A stretch of DNA of 64,000 bases from Lates calcarifer (lineage: Eukaryota; Chordata; Actinopteri; Centropomidae), in the NCBI RefSeq assembly GCF_001640805.2, contig NC_066851.1, positions 8,497,712-8,561,711 of the forward strand, written 5' to 3'. Of the stretch, positions 1 to 13,170 are shown in pieces. Each line of letters begins with the position of its first letter. Positions within the stretch are counted from its first letter, which is position 1. Made by a program: the position numbers and the translations under genes. The notes beneath the pieces are model-generated. The model saw only the letters and a list, made by a program, of their open reading frames with translations. It was not told where the DNA came from and did no database searches.

Positions 1-3000
1 CTGGAAGACTTTAGAGAAGACAGTACAAAGGTTTACACTCAGTTGTGAATGATGGAAAGACTTAAGATGATACAAAAACAGTTAACCTGACAGTAAGGAG
101 AGCCCAGGCAAGGAAAAACAAACCAGGCTAATAGGTAATGAAGGGAAGACTTGTGAAGAGAGACAACAAGAGTCATCTTTGAATGTATGCCCACTACCCA
201 CAATCCATTTTGTCTGTCACCTTGCCAGATAATGACCCATCAGACCACAGGAATAGCAGAGATGTTCTCACAGGGACCTTCTTCTTTTCCGACTTCATTT
301 AATAGGATTCTTTGTCAAATGTAATGTCTGCTTTCTGTTAAATGAGGTGGCTGTGAAAAGTCTGCCTTGGCACTCCGCTGTGGTTTTACACCTTTAAGTT
401 GTTATTGATTTATTTATTCTCGGCCTGCGAGTCTGCCATGCCTGCTGTGAAGTATGTACAGAAAATGGGATCCTTGTCTGTGCAGTCAGGCACTGTCTGC
501 TTCAATTAGAAATGTTCAAACCATAGCCGGAACTTTTTCCACTGTTTGCTCTTCATCCACTCACATTTTCCATCTGCTATGAAACTTTAAGCTCCAGCAT
601 TTGGGAGCAAGGAGTTCTTTCTTTTTGCTCTTTATTTAGGTAGAGGGAAAAAAGGCCAGACAATCTGTCAGTTGATATAATGATGCTGTGTTCACTTCTG
701 CATCTCACATATCAGCCTAAATGTAATAACAAATTAATATCAAAATGCTCAGATGGCCTAGCTCTTGATTAGCATTTGAAAATACCCTAGTTTGTGAGAA
801 GTTAGGAACCAGCAATGTATTCCTGTTGCTTAAACTAAATTGTGATTTTCTTGGCCCAAATTTGCATGTATGCCTGTAAGGCACAGCTGTGTATCTCACA
901 TTTTTATAGCATTTGCTCCCTCTTTCCACCCTCAACATGTCCTAACTGGCCATTTATAGATGCTTTGTAATTACCGTCTATCACATTATGCATCAGGAAA
1001 AAAAAATCATGAATCATTGGAAACCCTTTAAGACGTTCTCTTTTCCACAATCATTCCAGTAAAAGCTCTTTTTTTGGGAAACCAGAAATAGCAGAAGAGT
1101 GAATGTTTCTTTGGCGTCGAGCTTACATCATGATGTCAAGCTGGGCCGGAGTGCTTGTATCATTTTGGGTTTGGTGTCTGTAAAGCATGGTACCAAATGA
1201 ACCATGGGGAGAATGGCGTTCATTCATTCTACTCCCTTTGGTCTTTAACCATCACTCTCATATGGAAATCAAAACTTTTTATTTATTCCAGGATTAGTCT
1301 AACTGTGTTTTAGGCAAATTTTAGTTTGGTTTAAATTACATGGTTTCTGTCAGAGACACTTATGTCAAAGGATGTGGGACTATTTGCTGCATAAATAGCC
1401 ATATGCACTTTAATTTGGCAAATTTAATTTGGCATAAGTTTGACAAAAAGTGAAAGTGAAGCAGAGTTTTGTCTAGCTTTCATACTGTCATAAATTGTAT
1501 TGGTAAATGCCTCCATGTACTGCTTGACCTGTACAGTAGATGATTAATGCTGTACTCAAATGTCTGGGAAAATGGCAATGATGCAAAAGAAGAGAGACTG
1601 TTAAATTTCCTGTGGGTAATTACATGCAAACCAATTCCTGTTTCATGCAATGGCCCTGGACATTTGGGGTTTCTCTTTGATGGAAAATTAAAAGGCTAAC
1701 CCCGGCATTACACCATAAACTATGGGGGTACAATACCCACACTCCCAGAATCACTGCCAGGAATCAGGATTATGTCTTTTTTTTTTTTTTTGTTTAAACC
1801 ATAATGCTCTTTCTATTCTCCTTCCCAAATTAGCTGAAGAAACATTGAACAGAGGGTGAAAGATCACTTTCTTCCATGCCAATACCACTCAGTGGCTGCA
1901 CACAGAAGCAAGAGACAACCAAAATTTTTTCCTAATTACTTTAAACCTCTTTCTGAAGGATGACGCAGGCGGGGGATTGAGGTTTCCCTCTGAGAAGATC
2001 TGGCACTGCTAAAAGCTTTTAAGAGAGGATGAGGAAGGAAGGACGTCCTCCAGACAAGATAGTAATCATTTTTGTTAGATCCGAGGTTCAACTCTAGGCT
2101 TTGGTTCCCTCAATAAAACATACTGCACCTGTAGAAAAGGTCCCACCATATGATTAGAGTCTTATAAAACTCATGCTGAGTGAATAACTCATGACATGAC
2201 TCAGACTGAGGTTATAGGAGTCTATGACAAATTTCATGAAACCAGAATCACTTAAACTGTCTCCATGTTGTATATTTTGGAATTAATAATGTATGTCAGC
2301 CACACATTTTAACTATCACAAAACTATAAATGTCTCAAAATTTTTATACTAACAATGGATTGAATGACAATGTGAAACATGAAATCTCTTATCAAAGAAC
2401 TCTGGAGTTCCCTTCAGCTTTATAGAACGTTTCAGCGCCTTTCAGCTGTTTTGGTTTTATAGACTGTAATTTTATTGTTTTGTTTCACTGTCACTGCTGT
2501 TTTCAGTGAAAATGTTTTATAAACCCACCGAACACTACCTGTCCAGCATCAAACAGTCAGCCTGCTAACACTGTGTACTGAGTTCTTGCTGTACCACTCA
2601 CCCTGGTCATGTGGCCATCAAAGTGAAGTGAATTGAAAGAGAACATTATAATCTTTGGGGTGCCGGTCCTGGTGATAACAATACGTGTGTTTTCTTTTTA
2701 CAGGTCCCAAAGCTGTATTCTAAATTAGACCCATATTGTCCACAGCCTTGAGTAGCTGGTATTAGAAATGCATCAGTTTACAATGTGCCAGAATACACTG
2801 TTAGCTGAGAAAGGTTATTATGTCACACTGGGTTTTGGTAACCCCGAATGCCATCTGAATTACACATCACCAGTTCTTGTCCCCTGTATTATGTCCAGTA
2901 CTTGTATGAATCATTTTCTGTGAACTGTTTGTGAGTTATGCAATTTAACTACATGAGAAAGGCAGACTCTACCAGTAACACTGAAAACTACTTTATGGAG

Positions 3001-6000
3001 GGGATGTAAATACATTGAATGGCTATTGCTAAATAAATGCCAGCCATAAATATCATCAGATATAGGATTTGATTTAATAAAATGAAGGAAGGAAGGATAT
3101 CACCTTAAGCTTGTGATCTGGACAAATTAAAGCAGTTCATTGGAAATGAATAGCCATCCACTGTCAACTGTTTCTAGTTCACTGTATTAGACTTTACTAT
3201 ATTACTACTGCAACTGAAGTATTTTCAACAATATTGGGAAACTCAGGAGTAACATAATTCACTACTCTATTCACAATGTGAATAGAACTGCGTGCATAAC
3301 GGCAAAAGAATTAGTACATTTTTGCCCTAGGTTACAAGCATTATTTTGTGCTGAGTCTTTCCAGACAGTCATTTGGTTAGCTTGAAAATTTTAACAATGG
3401 GAAAATCCGTAACAAATGTAATTACGGGCCATTACAGCCATAGCAAACAATAAGAGTCACTGCACCTAGGACAGAGGAATCCCCTGGTGTTTTGGCTCTG
3501 ACAGAGAGAATGAGAAGCATGACCAATCCTCTTTCTTTCTCAAAGCACTGTCTGCCCATTAACCACAACCACAAAAGTGCCACTCAGCAACATGTGAACC
3601 TCAGGGTAGTTGTAGCTCATATTCAGGGTTTAATGGTTATGGTGGCCACAGAGGTTACCCAGCTGAACAAAGAACACCACTTGCTGTGTTGGTGGTCTGG
3701 GCCTAATTCTTCTTTGACCTTTTGACTCCCTCGCCTTGTTACAAAGTTTGAGGTCATCATCCGACATTACTACAACGATCATACCTCAGTGAAAGAATTT
3801 CTGAAAGTCCTGCAAGTCTGAGATACAGTGCTGTAATGACAGGAAACTTGGATGAAGCACAAGAGACAAACTTGATCAACTGACATGTGATCTTTCTGTT
3901 AAAGTGACCAGCATGATAACCATGCAATTATAGGTTTTGCAAAAATGTCAGCACCTCATTGCAATTGCATTCTGTGACAAGGATAAGGAGTTTGCACTCT
4001 TTGCCACGAGCTCTGGCGTCTGAGAGATCTCTTGCAGTATTGTACACGGCCTAAATGTCACAGGCAGTAAAATCTAATACCTTCTCCTGTTATCACTGTT
4101 ATGCAGGATTAGTGCGTATTGTAATTGCGGTTTACATGCTTGAATGACCTAAATGACCCAACATTTCATCTGCTCAGACAATGCAGGAGCAGTGTGCGAG
4201 CATCAGAGGCTGATTATTGCATTTGTCTGTACATGACGTCATGTGTAGATTCAGTGCGATTAGCAGTCTGCTGGCTTTCAGTCAGCTACAGTGTCGGGGA
4301 ATGCTTCTCATTACCCCATGTAAATAGCACATCCTGACTCACTCTTTAATTTAACATTAGGAAGGAGGTTGTAATGCTGAAAATAGCACAGATTGGTAGA
4401 AATGTCTGCTTAAATCAAGAGCAAGTACTAACCAGCTTCCTTTACCCCAAGTTGTGGTTTAAGGAATGTCTACGCTTGATTTCTTAATTGGGTTTTACAC
4501 AGCCTGGTCTTTGAAGGTAATCATCATCATCAGTTGTGCTGAAGCCAGGACTGAATGTTTAGCTGCACATTCAGTGGGAAATAGATGTTCAAGAAAAAAA
4601 ATACACTTTCATTTTCCCAGGCCTGACCAGTCTGCAATGTTCAGTGTATTACAGGAAATGACTTTGTGATGAAGTGCTTTATTTTTATTTATTTTTTTAT
4701 TTTTTTGGTTAAACCTCATACTTTGTCTGCTCTCCTTTTAGTGTTTTTTTCCCTACATTTCCCAGTACTGACCTCAGATAACCCACCAAAACAGCAAACC
4801 AAAATGGCTGTTTTCAGGGATATGGTTGCAGATCTCACCCTTACATAGATCAGTTTCTTCTTTTTTGAGTCTTGGACGGAAACATTAGACAGGATGACAT
4901 GCGAAAAAGGTCCTCAGTTGGTTACAAACTGCCAGGCCACCGGGATGCCTGCTCTAAAATTATATTCCTGATTTAGGAAAGGCAGTTGGATTCTGTGACA
5001 CTGACACAAAAACCTGACATTTACTGCTGTTGTTTGAAGCACAACTGACAATTACGGAATAATGTTAAATGTGTGAGTGTAATGTTACAGCAGAAGTCGA
5101 ACAATCATCAAGTCAGCAGTCTGTTTTACAGCAACAAGTACCTGGTGTTTGCTAAGGTAAGCTCACATTAGCCACCATAAGCTACTGATCAAACCAAACT
5201 AAGTAAAGCTGTGGCAGCAAAACCTCTGAGTGTAATAAAATGAACAACAGTCTGTGTTATTTCCTCTTTCAAAGGTTACGTAGTCTGACTTTAAATTTCT
5301 GATATCAAACTTGTACTTGCACTGTGAATTCTTAACAATAATGTCAAATTTGTGCAAAGAAGAAGAAAAACACCACCTCAGAAAAATGAATGAACACATA
5401 CATGCATTGCTTCCTCTGTAACATCATATGTCCATTTATTATAAGTGTTGGTATTGTTAATTGCAGGCCTCAAAACACTAATTGTTGGTACATGCTACAG
5501 ACATTTCAGTTGGTATTGCATAGTGTCCAATGATGGTATTAAGTGATTATTAATGATGTTTAATGGAGTGCAAACACTTATAATGGCCCAATTATTACTA
5601 AATGTACAATAACAAGCAGCAACAGTCTGACAGCCCTGTGGAAATAAAGTCCCCAGAGCTCTAGGGAAAAATGAACAGGATATGGCCTCTAAACTTGATA
5701 TTTAAAATGAAAGGACAAAATAAATACAGTAGTTACATGAAGTGGATGATTAATGAGAGCTGCCATAGCTGGTCTTACCGCTGAGGAATGATTTCATTTA
5801 GTGCAGACGACAGCTTCCTCTAGTGACCTAATATCAGGCTTTAAGGACCAGTAGGAATATAATGTTTCATAATATACACTAATGTCTTTCATTAGTAAGA
5901 AAACAAATGCAACTTGCACCGGGAGGTGGTTAATATGAAGTGTTACTGTCCTTCTCATGGCAACTGATTTTCATAGGAATTCCTTGGTAAACTTAACAAT

Positions 6001-6689
6001 TTCCTCGTAATATATTATATAACATGTAAATACTTAAACACGTGGATGTTAAGAGGAATATATTTCATTGGTCATCATTGTGCACTAACATTTAGCTCCA
6101 CTTTGGTCAGCTTTCCCATGTGAGGTGCACAGCCTTGTAAAGTCTCATATTCCATTGATTCATTGACTCCAAACAATGCTTTTGTTTCCTGGAACTTGAT
6201 TTTATGGATGGAAATAGTTTCATAAAAAAAGAAAGAAATTAGACCTGGTGCGCAATGGCTCATTTCTGTGTTGTCTGGTGCTAACTTTATGATGGTAACC
6301 ATGACCGCTTTTAATTCTTTGTCCAGAGAGCGATTATGTAAAAGTTTTCCTTGATGTATTTAATGAAAATACCATAAAGCTTTAAACAGCAACTTAACTT
6401 AAACTGAAGAGAAGTAGTTATATAAAATGTGTTATTCTATAGGCACAGCTAGACACAACTTTACAAATTAACAGCCTATTGTAGGTTTTATTAGGTATAT
6501 ACTGCATTCTTTAAATGTGACTTGGATTGTAGGTGATATTATGTAATTAATTTTGACTACAATGGACAGTTATGTACATTTAACTGATTGGCTAGGATGA
6601 AAACTATATCCAACTCTTGTACAGTAACAAGCTCTCCATATGTAGCTATGGCTATCCATATCCTATAAGGGTTTCCCGGATAAAGATGC
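1..6689. other. intergenic, no gene recognised
   Basis: No exon-like signal on either strand. Contents are AT-rich unique-looking sequence with a T run at 1777-1791 and a T-rich stretch near 4680-4710. All open frames are short and lack family resemblance. Confidence 0.6.
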
Positions 6690-6929
6690 TCAGACTTCTT
6701 CTAAATGTTCTGTAACCAAAGCTGCAGTAAAACTAAAGGTGCCTTTGTTGGCCTTGCACTGTTGCCCTTTCAAATGAACCACAAAACCATACTTTCCATG
6801 GTGCCGATCTCCCAGACAGCCAGTTCTGCCACTGCCAGGCCCCACTACCTGTACAGGAAGGATCTGAGGGCCGTCTGGGCTCTGTGACTCATAATATCCA
6901 CAGCTGAGATGCCTTCCACACACATTCAT
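6690..6929 (-). other. unassigned 79-codon open frame with a diverged echo at 7175-7240
   Basis: The minus strand has an open frame with a protein-like composition (for example GCLGDRHHGKYGFVVHLKG) ending in TGA. About 0.4 kb to the right, minus-strand 7175-7240 carries a diverged copy that would read DCLDDWHHG then FVVYLK before a stop. I recognise no protein family. The duplicate suggests a repeat or an old exon-containing element rather than a live gene. Confidence 0.3.
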
Positions 6930-7497
6930 AGCTGGAGCAGTAAATCATTATGCACATGCTTTACAGTACCTACAATACTGCATGCCTTTATAGCTGGTGT
7001 TTATACATTCAGACAGCTTGTACATGTAGACAGTTTGTGCAGTATATGAAGACATAAACATGCATGGCAACATCAGTATATAGCATCTACTACAGACTCA
7101 ACATTCATACATTTTAAATAACTAATTTAGAGATGATATATAACAATGTCTTGCAACTGAAACAATATTTTCACCATTGTCTTTTTAAATAAACAACAAA
7201 CCATATTCCATGATGCCAATCATCCAGGCAGTCAACACACTGATAATTAACACAATGATAGGACTATCAGCTGGACTCACTGATTACCAGTTCAAGAGCT
7301 AAATAAAATTCCTCCTCAATTTATGTGGAACCTCTTAGATTTCACATTCGAGAGTGTATCCAAACATAAACTGTAACATAACTTCTTTCTCTAAGGTCAG
7401 GTCTTGCAGTGTGATATAACTGGACTTACTGGTTTTTAGTCCAGCCATGGAGCTGTAGTGTCAGGTGTTCAAATCTACATACTGAAAATCAATGTGT

Positions 7498-7711
7498 GGT
7501 AGTGGGTCCTAACCTGGGGGTCCGGGGCCCCTCAGAGGGGTCACAAGATAAATCTAAGGGGGTCACATGTTTACTAATGGGAGAGGAAAGAAGAAAAATA
7601 TATAACTCTGTTTAAATTGAACTGGTAACAACTGAGTGACAATCTGTGATGAGAGGTCACATGTAAACACTTTTTAAGAGGATGGTACAAGCAAAAATAA
7701 AACCACTGTTG
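7498..7711 (+). mobile_element. hAT-type non-autonomous element remnant
   Basis: The left end (GTGGGTCCTAACCTGGGGGT, then CCCCTCAGAGGGGTCAC and ATGGGAGAGGAAAGAAGAAA) and the right end (AAAACCACTG) resemble the teleost hAT family whose ends read CAGTGGTTCTCAACC and GGTTGAGAACCACTG. The interior is shortened to about 0.2 kb. Identification is from memory of the family. Confidence 0.5.
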
Positions 7712-10700
7712 TAAGCTACAATATTTTAGCTTAGGATAACCAGAGCAACAATACTCATGCTGAATCCTTTATACTGAACTACTACTAATGAAGATATTGA
7801 TAAGTCAAGTTATATGATATCTATCACAAAGAAGTGCACAGATCCTGTTGGGACACTACAGTCTGCTTGACTCTAAAGTCCTGCTGCAATTACAGCATCT
7901 TTGTAAACAACTCCTTTTCAAAATAGACAGGTTTACATGTCCATAATGTTGGGTAAACCCTGAGGCCTTGAACTCCACAAAGTAGAAAGAAAAAAATGCA
8001 TGACAGATTCTCGCACCAGTGGAAAAAGATCTCTAAGTATTGCCACATGTCCATGTAGACATCAAGCAACCATCATGTAACAGGAGAAATGCAGACAAGC
8101 GCAGATAGTTTCTGCTTTGCGGTTTGCCATAAGATTCAGAAATGAAATTCCCATACAGCTCCCAGTGGTTGCCAGGATGGATGTTCTGTGTTACAGACAT
8201 CGAGGGAAGCAGCGAAGGAGACGTCTGGGATGGTCACAAAAGTCAACAGTCTTACATGATTGTGCATACTGTGTAATGTACCTCTTCTCCTGTCTGACCT
8301 GTTTAAGGTGTAGTCTCATGTAATAATTGGTTCTCTATTATAACTCGGACAGACTGAGGACATGTGGACACGTGTAGGTTATGGGTCTTGTTCAAGGGCA
8401 ATAAAATGGCCGTAACAAGGGACTGACAAGCTTCTGGGAACTAACCAGAGAAGTCATTTTTTATTTTAAATTACACTGCATGTTTATAAATGTTGTTGAT
8501 TCATATCAAAATCCATCCATGTGATATTTAACTGAAATATTCAAATTGGACAAAATGTCCAATTGGCCCAGGGGAGAGCATGCCATTCGTAAGATACAAA
8601 CACTTTCATTGCTTTGAGATAGTTGGTATTAATACAAGTATCAATACAAATGTCTTACTGAATTGGCTGGCTATAGTCACCATTTATCATAATGCTGAGT
8701 GTAAATTAGGCAGATTCTGGCAAGCAGCACTTAAAAATGGCTGAATCGGCAGCTGCAGGTGTCAGGAGGGGCTATAATCTCCTGGAAGTTGCAAAGAGCA
8801 TTTGGAACAAGCTTGAGATCCAACTGTGCATGAGCATAAGTCATTACTCTAACAGTCACTCACCTACTCATTTGTGCACCTCACAACTTGGTCATAAAGC
8901 TGTCGCTGGATTTTCAAAGACACCCCATCACGCACCTCAGTACCTCGCAGATTATTGGAATAATTGGAAACACATGCTAAAAGGAATTCTTATTAATGAG
9001 GAGTTTTGGCATGAAGAGCAGGCAAACATTTTGATAGCTAACAAGTAAACATAAGATAACAACCAGTAACAGGTTAGCTGACTGGAGATCAGTATTATAC
9101 TGTGTGAGATGAGGCAGCATATGTACAGTAAAATCAAATAAAGAGGAAGAGTTGTCAGAGTTGATTTGGGAAGCTCTCTTCCATTCAGACGCTGATGTAC
9201 AGTAACAGTGTTAATAATCGTGTCCCGATGTCATGGTGGTATCATTGCTACTGACCTGTTTCTCCCTCTGATCACCTCTGGTCAGGTTTGGCCTTTGAGT
9301 GTTTTTACAGCATAACTGGACACAGACTTTCCACTAAGATCTGTCAGCGGGGGATGAGTAAAAGTCTGCCTGGGCCACGTCCATTGGAGGAAGACTCCAG
9401 ATTACGCTGGCTGCCAGCAGGCTAATTCACAACACATGTGCCTGAGAGTTGAGGAGGAAGCCTGCGAGCCTGAGAGACAGAGACTAATGCGGCTACTGCG
9501 TTTAATCCTGCTTTATTAAGTCAAGATTAAACGTTTTTTAAAATGTTACCATAATGAGGAATCCTGGTGGAATGGCACGTGTGGCGCTGCCGGTCCAAAT
9601 GAAGCTACGTTGTCATCACCCCCTTTGTCTTCATCACTTGTCATTTTTATTTCCTGTATATTGTAAGAAAGAAAGAATTTTACTACACATGCATCTCTCA
9701 TACTCATTTTATCCCCTCTTGAAACCTGTTTAAATTTGCAACTCTTCTCATTATTAAAACCACAGATTCTCTGTGGCAGACACAGGAAGTTAATTTCATT
9801 TCAACAGTGACATCATCCTACAGACAACATGTTAACAGCTGTATCTATTATTAATAGTCATTGATACTCATAACAATTACAGATGAATTATGGAGCTGCA
9901 GAAGCAATTGTAATTTCTTTTTTTCCTCTATTTGTCCATAAGTCACTGATAATCTTCCAGCATTAGCAGAGAGATGTACCCTGGCCACAGCTGACAGTCT
10001 AAATTACAGCCTGACTGCTCCTGGCTACAAGCGTGCTAATCTGTCCGACAGGGTGGTCATGTCGCCGGGGGCTGCATGCTGCTCGTACTCCGTACATTTG
10101 CTGAAGCCTCACAGCTAATCCAGAGTGGAGTGAATGGTATTTTACAGAAAAAACAGTGGATCTTTTCTTATTACTGCTTGATAAACAAAGGTTAGACAGA
10201 AAAAAAAACAGAAACCCCTCTGAGACTGTCAGAGCTGTTTATTCAACCTCTGCTACTCCTCATTAATGCAATTTTCATAATACAGGGCAGTAACTACTGC
10301 AAATCACAGCTCACTCACACAGAGAGAACTACATTTAGTAAGACACAGTAAGACAGCTTAGTAGTAAAAAAAGAGGTCAGAGAGTTGCTGCCTGAATTAT
10401 TGTGGAACAAACACTGCAAAGAGTTTCATGAAAACATATGCCAGACACATGAAAACTAGTCAAGCCGACGCTCACTAGTAGTGACACTCAACAGAATATC
10501 TGCTTATCAAAACTACGCAAACTACAGCCTCAGAAACACAAGCTGACAGTCTCAACAAATTACCTGATATACATTGAGGGTTTCAGTTGCAGCATATTAC
10601 TATTATTGTTGTTATGAAAAAATCTGTAACCAATTTAAAGTTTAGATGCACACATGTTGTTAATGTTTTGTACAAAGTACAGTCATTCTTGCATTTCTCC

Positions 10701-10736
10701 CTAGGGTATGTGGCAGAAATACTTAAAGCTACTGTG
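7712..10736. other. intergenic, no gene recognised
   Basis: Includes the segment 9290-9540, which is richer in GC and in homeodomain-like TAATC/GATTA sites than its surroundings and may be a regulatory element (see findings). A 103-codon open frame at 8737-9048 has no family resemblance. Confidence 0.5.
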
Positions 10737-11108
10737 AAAATAATTTTCATAACTAACATATTCTGATGTTAGTTATGAATCTGATCCTCCTCTGGGTTTT
10801 AGATGGTGATCCATGCTGGGCCTTGTTTGAATTCCATATTGTGTTGCCCTTGTTTCTGTGTGTTTGACTCCTGCCTATTGTAGCAGCTCTGTTTTTTTCA
10901 CAGAGTTTTGTATGGTTTGTCACCTTACCTGCTGATACAGGTTATTCCCACCAATAAGATAAGTTTGCTTAGAGTGTCCCAGTGATGACTGTTGAATCTT
11001 AAACCTAGTCAACACATTTTTTAAACTGTCCACGTACAAACTACATTTATGTCCTTGAAAACAGACCTTTTGCAAAAAAATAATTTTCATAACTAACATA
11101 TTCTGATG
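10737..11108 (+). mobile_element. retroposon-like insertion with 32-bp target-site duplication
   Basis: Positions 10737-10768 and 11077-11108 are identical over 32 bp (beginning AAAATAATTTTCATAAC). The intervening 308 bp ends in an A run directly before the right copy. Poly(A) plus a long direct repeat starting with A-rich DNA is the signature of LINE-type target-primed reverse transcription. The body (10815-11077) is related, in inverted orientation, to 12351-12592. Confidence 0.75.
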
Positions 11109-11794
11109 GAAGTTTCTGTTATTTGTTAGTTCTGGCCACAAGTAACGGATACATTTTTCTGACGACAAAATTGTGCTATTAAAAGTGGCAATAGAAAAGT
11201 TTTTGTTTTAACTTATCATTATGAAGTACATGTTGATTGCACTATATAATGGTAATAGGATAATGACCCCATCTGCCATTGCAGCTGTAACACTGCGCAC
11301 AAGTATATCCTGCTGAAGGAAGTTGAACCTCCAAATATGGTGTTCTGCAACCATAACAGGAGGGACACAGCGCCTTTCCTTTCCCTGATAGTTATCGGTA
11401 GCATTCCCCAGGTAGCAGAAATGGCAGACAGTGGAACAAGAAGAGCAATTGTGGAAACTCTACCTAGCAAAAGAAAGGAAGTGAAAGCCTGAAAGAATGT
11501 GTGGAAAAAAGAGAGTGAACTTCAGACAAACATTCACTCCATGGAGAGAGCTCTGGGATGGAATGTTGTTCAAAATTGATGTTCAGTTGGCATTATTTCT
11601 ACTAGACCACACTTGTTTTTCTGTCTGCACAACCTACTGTACTACAGTGCATAGAGGGTTTTATCTACTAGCTTTAGCTCAGCTTTTAAGACATTTATTT
11701 CATTTGTTTGTAAAATTCTGTCTCATCCTTTCAACTAATTCTGCAAAATGGGTGAACATACAGAATGATTTCCCTTCATAGCCATTGGCTGTGT

Positions 11795-12067
11795 CCAAAA
11801 TTACTCACTACTCACTACATAGTGCACTATATAGTGAGTTCGCCATTTTGTAGTGCTGTCCAAATTTATAGTGATAATTATTACACCCTATATAGTGGGC
11901 TCAAAGTATCACATAATGCATCGTGAAGAGTAATGTTCATCTGATGGTCACTAACGAAGCAACATATACCATCATGCATTGCGTTCGTGCCGTAAGAGAC
12001 ATCTACATTGAATTCCCTTGATAGTGAGTAGGGGATAGTGAATAAGTGAGTGATTTCGGACACAGCC
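11795..12067. mobile_element. MITE with terminal inverted repeats (GGCTGTGTCC)
   Basis: The left end reads TGGCTGTGTCCAAAATTACT and the right end, reversed, TGGCTGTGTCCGAAATCACT, followed on both sides by CACTA-rich sequence. The length is about 270 bp with no coding capacity. I could not find a clear target-site duplication, so the superfamily is left open. Confidence 0.8.
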
Positions 12068-12350
12068 ATGTTTTCTGAATCTGCAGATTATTTAAAAAAA
12101 GGTTTCCACTGTAACATTATGACACTAAGGCCTAATCTACATGTGTACTAATAAGTGTCTTCTTCCTTCTTACACTACTAAATCTGTCTGCATAAACACA
12201 CTGTTTAAAACCAACATATAACCCCAAGCTTAAAGCTATGTTGACCAATTAGAAGCCTGAAAAAAAAAGTTATTCCCAGTTCCAGCAGGCTAACAACAAT
12301 TGTGTATCAAAATCAAAAACTTGTCTTCTTGTCTTTACCCTTGAGGGAGC

Positions 12351-12592
12351 TTTGCAAAAGGTCTGTTGTCAGGGACATAAAATGTAGTTTTTTTGTGGAC
12401 AGTTTAAAAAACATGCGGACTAGGCGTAAGATTCAACAGGTAAGGTGACAAACCCTAATACAAAACTGTGTGAAAAAACTTGTTGAAAACAGACAGAGCT
12501 GCTACAATAGGCAGGAGTCAAGCACAAAGAAACAAGAACAACACAATATAGAATTTTAACAAGGCCCGGGACAAACCAAGAGGAGCAAATTT
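12351..12592 (-). repeat. inverted relative of the 10.8-kb retroposon
   Basis: The reverse complement aligns with 10815-11077 over its whole length (shared: GACTCCTGCCTATTGTAGCA, GTTTGTCACCTTACCTG, CAGACCTTTTGCAAA). It lacks 60 bp present in the other copy (10932-10991). It has an extra 15 or so bases after the CAGCTCTG block and continues past the point where the other copy turns into poly(A), so it is not the direct product of that insertion event. Confidence 0.8.
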
Positions 12593-12789
12593 TTGCCATA
12601 CTTAGTCTTGTTATTGTCTAAGTTACCACATTTTGTAATATTGTTTTTCTTAAATACTATTCACATATACTAAATTGTTGCTTAACTTAATTTAACTTGT
12701 TTATGTTAAATGGTTTATGTGACTGTAGAATACTGTAATAATGCTGTTCATAATTACTTTGATTGGACAGTTTCAAATACTGAGGACAG

Positions 12790-13170
12790 GACTTGAGCAG
12801 CTGCTGCTCACTGACAAGAGAACTTGGACCATCACTGACAATGGAGTCTGGTCCACTGCCAACCTTAACAAGAGAGATTTGGACCACAACTAATTATAGA
12901 AGTAGAGTTTGAGACACATTTGACCATAACAGTGAGGCATGGACCACTGCTAATGATGAAGGTGGAGTTTTCACTACAGCTAACAATGAAGATAGAGCTT
13001 GGACTGCTACTCCAACTGAATTAGTAGGGTTGGCCACTGCAGTGTGTGATGATGGAGACTGAACAAAAGTGTGATGCTAGAGCTTGAACCACTGATAACT
13101 GTGCTGACAGAGCTTTGGGTCAGAGCTCATAGTGACTCCAGGCCTGAAATGGACCACTTCCAATTGTGAT
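12790..13170. repeat. degenerate ~30-bp minisatellite
   Basis: A core like TTGGACCACTGCTAAC recurs at 12824, 12849, 12879, 12940, 12970, 12999, 13030, 13084 and 13150, with weaker units near 12791, 12908, 13060 and 13113. Spacings cluster around 30 bp. Units are strongly diverged, so this is an old array. It is not open in frame over its length. Confidence 0.75.

Noticed and set aside
8737..9048. 103-codon plus-strand open frame beginning MAESAAAGV
   Set aside because: The start looks protein-like but the rest has no family resemblance and no flanking exons.
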